Below are positions 16,727 to 23,013 of a stretch of 23,687 nt of DNA, piece by piece. The notes beneath the pieces are model-generated. The model worked only from the letters and a program-made list of their open reading frames with translations, was not told the DNA's origin and searched no databases. The translations under genes and the position numbers were made by a program. This DNA is from an uncultured Anaerolineales bacterium (GTDB taxonomy: Bacteria > Chloroflexota > Anaerolineae > Anaerolineales > Villigracilaceae), in contig CALFXA010000137.1 of NCBI GenBank assembly GCA_937928015.1, positions 1 to 23,687 on the forward strand, in the 5' to 3' direction. How positions within the stretch are numbered: position 1 is the stretch's first letter; the number at the start of each line of letters is the position of its first letter.

Positions 16727-19430
16727 ATCCCGTATTCCTCAAACCCGCGGCGATGCCGTTGATGGTCAGTGCCATGATCTCGCGCAGGGGCTTGGCCTCC
16801 GCGCCGTCAGGGTCGGACAGGTTGCGCAGGCGGCGCAGGGTCTCGACCTGGATGTAGTTCAACGGGTCGACGTAAGGGTTGCGGAGCTGGATCGCCTGAC
16901 GGGTAACGGGTTCCGTTTCGAGCAGGACGGAATGGCGGGTGATGCTCAACACGCAATCGCGGGTGCGTTCGTATTCGGCACGGATGGAGCCGAAGATTCC
17001 GTCCGCGAGTTTTTGATTGCGGACCAGGCTCACGTACAGGGCGGAGATGTCCATGTCGGCCTTGAGCAGCGACATTTCGGTGTTATCCAGCAGAGCCTTG
17101 AAGAACGGCCAGCCGTCGTACATCTCCTGCAGCATGGGCAGGTCGTTGTGCGCGCAGTCGAGGCCTGAGCCGAGGCTGTACCAGCCCGGCAGGTTGAAGC
17201 GGCTTTGCATCCACGAGAAGACCCACGGGATGGCGCGGATCTGATTCACGGCGCCCGCCTTGGCGCGCGAGACGGGCCGCGAGCCGATCTGCAACCGCTT
17301 GATCTCGTCCAGCGGGGTGGCCGATTCCCAGAATTGGATGAAGCCCGGAGTCTCGTACACCAGCGAGCGATACGTGTGCAGCCCGATTTCGGACATGGCT
17401 TGCAGCACCTCTCGCCACTTCGCGGGGACGGGGTCCTCATTGTGCGGCGCGGAAGCCAGGATGACCGCGCTGGCAATCTGTTCGAGGTGACGATGCGCCA
17501 GGCCGGGGTCGGCGTAGCGCGAGGCGATGATCTCGCCCTGCTCGGTGACGCGGAAACGGCCGTTGACACTGCCCGCGGGCTGGGCGCGGATGGCCTGGTT
17601 GGCGGGTCCACCGCCGCGCGCGATGGTGCCGCCGCGTCCGTGGAAGATGGTCAGCTTGATGCCATATTCGTGCGCGGTGCGGGTGATGTCCTCCTGCGCC
17701 TGATAGAGCGACCAGTTCGCCATCAGGTAGCCGCCGTCCTTGTTGCTGTCGGAGTAGCCGATCATGACCATCTGCTCGTCGCCGTGCGTGGCCAGGTGGG
17801 CGCGGTACAGGTACGACTCGAACAGCAGGGTCAGAATCTTGGAGGCGTCTTGCAGGTCCTGGATCGACTCGAAGAGTGGCGCAATGGCGGGCATGCGCCG
17901 ACAGCCCGCCCACTTGGACAGCAGCATGACGGTCAGTACGTCGGCGGCGGCATGGGTCATCGAGATGACGATCGGGCCGAGCAGCTCGTCGCCGTAGATG
18001 TCCTGCACGCGCGCGATCAACTGGAATAGCGACCAGGTCTCGGCGGCGGCGGCCGTCACGCCCGGGTGGCTGGACAGGCTCGGGGCGGGATTCGCCAGCA
18101 GACGGATCAACAATGAGGCGCGGGTCTCGTCGGGCAGATTCTCGAAATCTGCTTCGATCTTCAAGGCGCGCAGAATTTCACCCAGGGCGGCATTCAACCG
18201 TCCCGAGTCCTCGCGGATGTCAAGCCGTGCGACGTGCAGGCCGAAGACGCGCATTTTGCGGAGCACGGTCTTGAGTTCGTCCTGCGCGAGGCTGGGCGGC
18301 ATGGCCGAGGCGATCAGCAGCAGCGGTTCGAGCAGCCGTTGTGCATCGATCAAAGCCTGGTGCGGGTATTGCCCGAGCAGGTGCCTGGCCATGTCGTCGC
18401 GCGAGGCTTCGGCCAGGTCGTTAGCCAGCAGGGCCAACACCAGACGATAGGGTTCATTGGCGTAACGCTGCTCGATGTAGGCCACGTGCGGAGGGAAGGG
18501 CCTGCGCGCCTCGATCCATGCCAGCAGGGCGGGCGGCGGCGGGATGCGGCTGGCGCTCACGCTCAGGCGGCGTCCCAACTCTTGAAAGGCGCGGCGGTGA
18601 TTCTCCACCGCCAGGCCGCGATGCAGACGCAGCGCCTCGGCGGTGACAGGGGTGGTGACGAAGGGATTCCCGTCGCGGTCGCCGCCGATCCACGAGGCCA
18701 GGCGCAGCCAGTTCTCGGGAGGTTTCACCCCGGGGTAATATTTTTCGAGCGCGGCTTCCAGGTCGCGGTATAGGATGGGCAGGATGTTCCAGAAGAACGA
18801 GTCGACGAAATACAGGCCCGTGCGCACCTCGTCGGCCACGGTCAACTTGTCGGAGCGCGAGCGGTCGGTCAGCCACAGGGCGGAGATGGCGGCGCGCAGG
18901 GCGGAGACCGTCTCCTGGCGTTCGCGCTGCGAGAGAGCGTCGCTGTTGAGTTGGCGCAGCAGTGAGGCGATGTGCTCGGTCTTGGAGAGGACCGTGCGGC
19001 GGCGCGCCTCGGTGGGATGAGCGGTCAGCACCAGTTCGATGGACAGATTCTCCAGCAGGGCCGACATCCGCTCGGGGCTGATTCCGTTTTCTTTGAGGGT
19101 CGCCACCGTTTCGCCAATCGACTCGCGGATGGGCTCGGGGAAAAAGGCGTCCTCCCGCTGACGGAGCAGCCGCACACGCTGCTGCTCCTCGGCCAGGTTG
19201 ACCAGGTCGAAGTAGGCGGTGAAGGCGGCCGCCACCACGCGCGCATCTTCATTTTGCAGCGAGGAAACCTCCGCCTGCAACTGTTCCGCCGCGACCGAAT
19301 CCCCGTTCCGCCGCGCCTTGGCCAGCGTGCGGATGCGTTCCTCGGTCTCGAATAACTCCGGCGACTCGAGCTCCGAGATGACTTTGCCGAGCAGGTCGCC
19401 CAGCAGGTGGATGTTATGGGAGAGGTCCAT
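16725..19430 (-). CDS. ppc: Phosphoenolpyruvate carboxylase
   Basis: This enzyme converts PEP and bicarbonate to oxaloacetate plus phosphate, an anaplerotic feed to the TCA cycle, in the cytosol as a tetramer. All key blocks are present in 901 aa: VLTAHPTEARRRT with catalytic H138, GGDRDGNPFVT, GYSDSNKDGGYLMANW, FHGRGGTIARGGGP with H597 (E. coli H579 equivalent) and the glycine loop, RVTEQGEIIASRYAD, RNPYVDPLNYIQVE, and the C-terminal RNTG tail, whose final Gly is conserved in the family. Length matches the bacterial type (about 880-930). The start ATG at 19430 has only a weak upstream GGA. The gene is monocistronic, with a terminator at its end and a divergent hypothetical gene at its start. 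Allosteric control (acetyl-CoA, aspartate) is family knowledge, not visible here. Confidence 0.97.
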   Translation of the reverse strand: MDLSHNIHLLGDLLGKVISELESPELFETEERIRTLAKARRNGDSVAAEQLQAEVSSLQNEDARVVAAAFTAYFDLVNLAEEQQRVRLLRQREDAFFPEPIRESIGETVATLKENGISPERMSALLENLSIELVLTAHPTEARRRTVLSKTEHIASLLRQLNSDALSQRERQETVSALRAAISALWLTDRSRSDKLTVADEVRTGLYFVDSFFWNILPILYRDLEAALEKYYPGVKPPENWLRLASWIGGDRDGNPFVTTPVTAEALRLHRGLAVENHRRAFQELGRRLSVSASRIPPPPALLAWIEARRPFPPHVAYIEQRYANEPYRLVLALLANDLAEASRDDMARHLLGQYPHQALIDAQRLLEPLLLIASAMPPSLAQDELKTVLRKMRVFGLHVARLDIREDSGRLNAALGEILRALKIEADFENLPDETRASLLIRLLANPAPSLSSHPGVTAAAAETWSLFQLIARVQDIYGDELLGPIVISMTHAAADVLTVMLLSKWAGCRRMPAIAPLFESIQDLQDASKILTLLFESYLYRAHLATHGDEQMVMIGYSDSNKDGGYLMANWSLYQAQEDITRTAHEYGIKLTIFHGRGGTIARGGGPANQAIRAQPAGSVNGRFRVTEQGEIIASRYADPGLAHRHLEQIASAVILASAPHNEDPVPAKWREVLQAMSEIGLHTYRSLVYETPGFIQFWESATPLDEIKRLQIGSRPVSRAKAGAVNQIRAIPWVFSWMQSRFNLPGWYSLGSGLDCAHNDLPMLQEMYDGWPFFKALLDNTEMSLLKADMDISALYVSLVRNQKLADGIFGSIRAEYERTRDCVLSITRHSVLLETEPVTRQAIQLRNPYVDPLNYIQVETLRRLRNLSDPDGAEAKPLREIMALTINGIAAGLRNTG

Positions 19431-19450
19431 GGGGGTATCCAGACTTTAAC

Positions 19451-19477
19451 ACAAAGGACACAATGGGCACAAAGGCA
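19451..19477. repeat. Three imperfect 9-base tandem units upstream of ppc
   Basis: ACAAAGGAC, ACAATGGGC and ACAAAGGCA lie in direct succession in the 150-base gap between ppc and the next gene. Similar ACAAAGGAC-type repeats are common between genes in environmental bacterial genomes. A role in ppc expression is possible because it lies 21-47 bases upstream of the ppc start, but nothing shows this. Confidence 0.5.
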
Positions 19478-19580
19478 GGCGGATGGAGAAGATAAAGCCT
19501 CTGCGTTTTGGTTGACGATGGACGGGGAAAGGTTTGGGCGAGTATATCAAACTGTTGTATGATTGCAATAGGAGAATCCC

Positions 19581-20177
19581 ATGAAACCCGACCGCGTTGT
19601 GATCGATTGGAACTACTCAGGCAAGCCCGACGAATTCTTCGGCACGGGCGCGACGACCGCCGAGCGCACCCTGGTGTGGACCGTGGGCCTGTTCGCCACG
19701 GGCATCCTGGCCTGGGTAGTGTGGACCAAGTCCATCCCGTGGACGATCTGGCAGTATCTTGTGGCGGGGCTGATGGCGTTGGATGTGTTTGGCGGCGTGG
19801 CGGCGAACGCGCTCAACAGTTGCAAACGTTTCTACCATGCCCCGCTCCAGCCCGAAGAGACAGGCCTAACGCGGCTGGCGAAGAATCATCTAGCCTTCAC
19901 GGCTTTTCACGTCCACCCGCTGCTGGCGGCCCTGCTCTTCGGCGGCAACTGGACCTATGGCCTGTTCTGGTACCTGGCCCTGCTGTTCTCCGCGTGGATG
20001 TTGCTACAAATGCCGCTCTATTTGCAGCGTCCCACCGCCTTGGGCATCATCCTGATTGCCATCCTGCTGAATCTGTATGTGCTGCCGCCCGTCTGGGGAT
20101 TCGAGTGGCTGATCCCCGCCCTGTTCCTCAAGATCATCTATGGTCATCTCGTGCGCGAGGAGCCATATCGGCCGTGA
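19581..20177 (+). CDS. Hypothetical multi-pass membrane protein
   Basis: This 198-aa protein of unknown function has about five hydrophobic segments (around residues 31-48, 55-75, 105-120, 128-148 and 152-185), including LVWTVGLFATGILAWVVW and LGIILIAILLNLYVLP. Two conserved-looking polar blocks stand out: VFGGVAANALNSCKRFYHA, where Asn-Ser-Cys-Lys-Arg could be functional, and FTAFHVHPLLAALLF with two His in a membrane helix. AGGAGA about 5 bases before the ATG at 19581 marks a good start. Base composition is GC-rich like the chromosome, so it belongs to the host backbone and is the last such gene before the cassette array. No partner gene is visible. Confidence 0.8.
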   Translation: MKPDRVVIDWNYSGKPDEFFGTGATTAERTLVWTVGLFATGILAWVVWTKSIPWTIWQYLVAGLMALDVFGGVAANALNSCKRFYHAPLQPEETGLTRLAKNHLAFTAFHVHPLLAALLFGGNWTYGLFWYLALLFSAWMLLQMPLYLQRPTALGIILIAILLNLYVLPPVWGFEWLIPALFLKIIYGHLVREEPYRP

Positions 20178-20200
20178 GAAATTCGCCTGGGAATCGGATG

Positions 20201-20206
20201 TATAAT
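20201..20206 (+). promoter_or_regulatory. Candidate -10 box ahead of the cassette array
   Basis: A perfect TATAAT lies 51 bases before the proposed first cassette boundary, in the position where an integron cassette promoter (Pc) could be expected. No convincing -35 box was found, and the predicted transcript would start just before the palindrome at 20222-20253. Role inferred. Confidence 0.35.
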
Positions 20207-20221
20207 TTTTGAAAGATAAAG

Positions 20222-20263
20222 GGTGTTATACAGCAGAATTGCTGTATAACACCATAGTTAGAT
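20222..20263. other. attI-like site: perfect palindrome followed by GTTAGAT
   Basis: A perfect 14-bp inverted repeat, GGTGTTATACAGCA (20222-20235) and TGCTGTATAACACC (20240-20253), has loop GAAT. It is followed three bases later by GTTAGAT (20257-20263), which fits the integron core GTTRRRY. The stretch from GTTATACAGCAG recalls attI1 of class 1 integrons (GTTACGCAGCAG, then GTTAGGC), with an inverse AAC core half before the GTT. It sits exactly at the change from GC-rich chromosome to AT-rich cassettes. Against it, the first cassette would start TTAGAT, which does not pair well with the GCCCAAC of its own attC, and no integrase is adjacent. It could instead be a hairpin terminator of the upstream gene, but it lacks a T tract. 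Confidence 0.45.
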
Positions 20264-20285
20264 GCATTCAATAAGGGCTGTAGGC

Positions 20286-20798
20286 ATGGTTATTATGGAG
20301 ATCAGAAAATTGTACTTACCTGTCATGAATAATTTACTGTATTTTTCCAATGATGATTCAGCCGAACGAAAAAGGGTTTACGAAGATTTATTTGTAGAAA
20401 CCTGGGATAGTATTCCCAAAGATAGCCGAGATAAAATTCTCGAAAATCTTGATTTTATTCTGTGTAAACAAGTTAATGACTTATGGCAATTCGATACACC
20501 TGCATGTGCCTTACTTAATAAAATTAACTTACGTTGTTTTGTAATTTTCAATCCTTTTTCTAATTTCATTGAACATAAAACAAAAATACATATTTTGGCT
20601 CACGAATTTTCTCATGTCTATTACAACCACCCCCGCATTGGGTTTGAGTTAGGAATTGATAAGGAGAAGAAATTTGTTGAAGAAACAGCAGAGCCGCAAG
20701 CATATGCCCTTACTGAAAAGTGGAAAATTCTTCCTCATCCTGACGATATTCAAAAATTACTAAGTTACAGAAAGTTCGTTTTGAAAGAAAAATTGTGA
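20286..20798 (+). CDS. Small HExxH zincin-like protein, cassette 1 (possible IrrE/ImmA-like peptidase)
   Basis: This protein of about 170 aa carries HILAHEFSHVYYNHP, in which H106-E107-x-x-H110 form a zinc-peptidase motif. About 22 residues later comes EETAEPQAYAL (E132/E133/E136), resembling the Glu-x-Glu-Ala block that gives the third ligand in IrrE/ImmA-type (M78/DUF955) peptidases. Similarity outside the motif was not recognised, so the family is tentative. There is no signal peptide, hence it is probably cytosolic. Start ATG 20286 has AAGGG 8 bases upstream. Alternatives are 20262, which overlaps the GTTAGAT core, and 20295. The gene is AT-rich and lies between the attI-like site and attC1. 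ImmA-like peptidases usually cleave repressors, but no repressor partner is visible, and the substrate is unknown. Confidence 0.7.
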   Translation: MVIMEIRKLYLPVMNNLLYFSNDDSAERKRVYEDLFVETWDSIPKDSRDKILENLDFILCKQVNDLWQFDTPACALLNKINLRCFVIFNPFSNFIEHKTKIHILAHEFSHVYYNHPRIGFELGIDKEKKFVEETAEPQAYALTEKWKILPHPDDIQKLLSYRKFVLKEKL

Positions 20799-20887
20799 TG
20801 CAGATAGACACTTATAGCAACAGCATAAGTTATTACAAATTGTTTCATAATCCTTTTCCCGGCGTGAGTCTTGCATACCCAAAGTGT

Positions 20888-20994
20888 GCCCAACAAAGCG
20901 TGCACTTGACGGGTTGGATTCTACGCCTGAGCCTTTTTCTGGTTGGACGGCTTCGCCGTCCCAGCCCCAGCGCAGGTAACGCAAACCGTTGGGC
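20888..20994 (+). repeat. attC site 1
   Basis: This 107-base site opens with GCCCAAC (20888-20894) and closes with its complement GTTGGGC (20988-20994). Inner boxes GCGT (near 20898) and AACGC (20978-20982) also pair. A perfect hairpin GGACGGC-TTC-GCCGTCC lies at 20945-20961. Crossover would fall between G20988 and T20989. Its right half is nearly identical to attC3, showing that both belong to one attC family. Confidence 0.85.
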
Positions 20995-21028
20995 CGCTAG
21001 ATAACTAACCGATCTAGTTTGAAAGTGG

Positions 21029-21712
21029 ATGCTTATGATCATACCGAGACATATTGGGCTGATTATGGATGGCAACGGACGTTGGGCACAACAACGGGGT
21101 CTCTCAAGAAGTGCCGGACACAAAGCCGGATTTGAACATATTCCCCATGTATTAGAGATTTGCCATGCGCTTGGTATTCAAATCGTATCGGCTTATGCCT
21201 GGTCCACAGAGAATTGGAATCGGCCTAAAGCTGAGGTAGGCTATATCATGAGTTCTCTGGAAAAACATTTGCCTGAGTTTGTAAGCAAATTACATCAAAG
21301 TGGTGTTCGCTTTGTGCATTGCGGTCGAAGAGATGAACTTACGCCAAAAGCATTACAAGCCCTGGATGATGCAGTCGCTCTAACCCAACATAATGGCCCT
21401 GAAATCTTCAATTTTGTTTTCAATTATGGAGGGCGGGCTGAATTGGTAAATGTGACGCGTAAGTTGTTAGCAGAAAGCGCAAGGATGGAAACAATTTCCG
21501 AGTCTACTATTGAACATTATTTATGGACAACTGGATTGCCTGATGTTGACTTGGTGCTTCGTACCAGTGGTGAGCAGCGATTAAGTAATTTTCTGTTGTG
21601 GCAAAGTGCCGATGCCTGCGTTTATGTTACCCAGGCATACTGGCCTGATGTTAGTCGAGACGATATCGAAGCGGCTGTCCAATACTATGATCAGATAATG
21701 GCAAAGGTATAA
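21029..21712 (+). CDS. Cis-prenyltransferase (undecaprenyl diphosphate synthase family), cassette 2
   Basis: The UppS/isoprenyl transferase family condenses isopentenyl diphosphate onto an allylic diphosphate with Z-stereochemistry. UppS makes the lipid carrier for cell-wall polymers. Clear marks in 227 aa are HIGLIMDGNGRWA (catalytic D14, E. coli D26), GHKAG, AWSTENWNRP, FNYGGRAELV and LRTSGEQRLSNFLLWQSAD (R178 and R184, E. coli R194 and R200). Using those arginines as anchors, C197 falls exactly at E. coli Glu213, a Mg2+ ligand: SADACVY replaces the usual AYAELYF. The family's C-terminal RRFG-like tail is also missing. The enzyme may be weak, use metal differently, or serve another lipid. 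Start could be 21029 or 21035. It is AT-rich and sits between attC1 and attC2, so it is almost certainly an extra copy beside a housekeeping uppS elsewhere. Confidence 0.9.
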   Translation: MLMIIPRHIGLIMDGNGRWAQQRGLSRSAGHKAGFEHIPHVLEICHALGIQIVSAYAWSTENWNRPKAEVGYIMSSLEKHLPEFVSKLHQSGVRFVHCGRRDELTPKALQALDDAVALTQHNGPEIFNFVFNYGGRAELVNVTRKLLAESARMETISESTIEHYLWTTGLPDVDLVLRTSGEQRLSNFLLWQSADACVYVTQAYWPDVSRDDIEAAVQYYDQIMAKV

Positions 21713-21743
21713 GTCAAGTGAAACGCGACTTCTCCAGCGAGCG

Positions 21744-21873
21744 GCCCAACACAGTGTGCAGCCGACAAGTAGGAGTCGCCGCATTTTTTGGTGGTTTTCA
21801 AAGCCTCAGCAGGTTTCTGTTTTCGAGCCTTCGCCGCGTCCCGCCCACTTGCAAGTAACGCAAGCCGTTAGGC
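21744..21873 (+). repeat. attC site 2
   Basis: This 130-base site opens with GCCCAAC (21744-21750) and closes with GTTAGGC (21867-21873). The inner right box is AAGTAACGCAAGCC, similar to AGGTAACGCAAACC of the other two sites. The central part differs from attC1 and attC3, with its own GC-rich arms. Crossover falls between G21867 and T21868. The left box of this site is fully complementary to the GTTGGGC that starts the same cassette, as expected of a genuine excised circle. Confidence 0.83.
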
Positions 21874-21900
21874 GGCTTACGTGAAGTTTGGAGACTTGTA

Positions 21901-22833
21901 ATGAAATCTCATGCATCCGTATTGAATTCTTTAGAAGAAAATCTTGGATACAAAATCGATAGTAACTTTGCAAATAAGTTCAAGGCTACAAAGCATGAAT
22001 GGAAGGGTAATCTTGCAGTCCTTGAAGCGCTGAAAGAATGGCGTAATATATTTACTAATACTGCTGCCAACATGAACACTTTACCTCTTTCAATTGCTTT
22101 TCCAAACAACGATGTGGTGAAAAAATCGGTTCTGTATTCGTCTTCGCTCGTTATTCATGGGGATGGGACAGTAACGGATGATTTTTATGGAGTTGATATT
22201 CCAAATGAATATATTGAGTGGATTAGCGAATACCACGAAGTAATTAGAAGAGGGCTATGCTATGTTATTCCTTACCACTATGAACAAATAAGTTCTCAAG
22301 GAGTGGACACTTTAGATGAATTCAACGCAAGTGATTATGGCTGCGCCGCGGTATCAGAGAAATTTCAGTCAGGCGGTAGTCAGACAAAAAACCTTAATTT
22401 CAAGATGTTCCTTCCCAACGCAGATAATATCTCATTATCTGATTTAATAAGGCTTTCGTTAGATGAAGAAATCTTTTCAGAATATCACAACGCTTTAAAC
22501 GATTTGAATATTCGGAATCGCCAAATTGCACCAGAAGATAAATTACTAGAATTAATGGTCAGGGTTGACGAAAAAACGCGAGAATTGAATTTAAAGTTTC
22601 AACAACTTTCAAAAAAGCGTTCTTGGTTGGCAACAAGTGCTGTTTTCGGGTTTTCATTAGCAGGGTTTTCATATTTATTCCCACCTGAAATTGCATCAGA
22701 GATTATGAAAATCGCAGGTTCTGTTAGCCTATTCTCAACCGCTGAAAATGCTGTTGGGTTGATACGTGAGGCAAACGAGTTGAAAAATAATCCATATTAC
22801 TTTGCCTACAAGGTAGGAAAGATGAACCAATGA
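21901..22833 (+). CDS. Unrecognised 310-aa protein with C-terminal hydrophobic region, cassette 3
   Basis: I do not recognise this protein. The first 240 residues look soluble and mixed alpha/beta, with no catalytic motif I can name. A lysine/glutamate-rich, probably coiled helix (about 205-240) leads into a hydrophobic segment at 242-262 (WLATSAVFGFSLAGFSYLF). A weaker one lies at 268-288, and the pair may form a membrane hairpin near the C-terminus. A short tail follows. This soluble head, coiled coil and terminal membrane hairpin layout could suit a membrane-acting effector, but that is only a guess. GGAG at 21890-21893 lies 7 bases before the ATG, a good ribosome binding site. Composition is AT-rich. 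It lies between attC2 and attC3 and is a single-gene cassette. Confidence 0.75.
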   Translation: MKSHASVLNSLEENLGYKIDSNFANKFKATKHEWKGNLAVLEALKEWRNIFTNTAANMNTLPLSIAFPNNDVVKKSVLYSSSLVIHGDGTVTDDFYGVDIPNEYIEWISEYHEVIRRGLCYVIPYHYEQISSQGVDTLDEFNASDYGCAAVSEKFQSGGSQTKNLNFKMFLPNADNISLSDLIRLSLDEEIFSEYHNALNDLNIRNRQIAPEDKLLELMVRVDEKTRELNLKFQQLSKKRSWLATSAVFGFSLAGFSYLFPPEIASEIMKIAGSVSLFSTAENAVGLIREANELKNNPYYFAYKVGKMNQ

Positions 22834-22854
22834 GCCTGTTAGATACGAAACGCC

Positions 22855-22985
22855 GCCCAACACAGCGTGCAGCAGACGGCGGGGATTCTGCGCCGTTTTC
22901 AAGCATTTTTCCACGCCTCAGCATTTTTCTGGCTGGACGGCTTCGCCGTCCACGGCCCCAGCGCAGGTAACGCAAACCATTAGGC
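22855..22985 (+). repeat. attC site 3 with altered right core (ATTAGGC)
   Basis: This 131-base site opens with GCCCAAC (22855-22861). The right core is ATTAGGC (22979-22985), where the first base should be G. It shares with attC1 the perfect hairpin GGACGGC-TTC-GCCGTCC and the block CCCAGCGCAGGTAACGC, so it is a genuine family member. The changed G removes the conserved G of the GTT triplet at the crossover point and could weaken recombination here. Confidence 0.82.
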
Positions 22986-23013
22986 TTATACACATAAAGT
23001 GAGGCATCAAAAA

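Noticed and set aside
17205..18029. 274-codon plus-strand frame opposite ppc
   Set aside because: It overlaps the most conserved part of ppc and has no family motifs.
19451..19477. 9-base tandem units as a CRISPR or iteron array
   Set aside because: There are only three degenerate units, no spacers and no replication genes nearby.
19431..20260. Searched for an integron integrase beside the attI-like site
   Set aside because: Only the ppc start, a 198-aa membrane protein and short intergenic DNA are found. There is no tyrosine-recombinase frame or remnant with Arg/His/Tyr boxes.
20795..21004. Short plus-strand frame running through attC1
   Set aside because: It lies mostly in the recombination site, whose conserved bases explain the sequence, and lacks a ribosome binding site.
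20888..22985. Repeated intergenic blocks considered as REP elements, IS ends or a CRISPR array
   Set aside because: The repeats are more than 100 bases with RYYYAAC/GTTRRRY ends and one gene between each, not short spacers. No transposase or target duplications are present, so attC sites explain them better.
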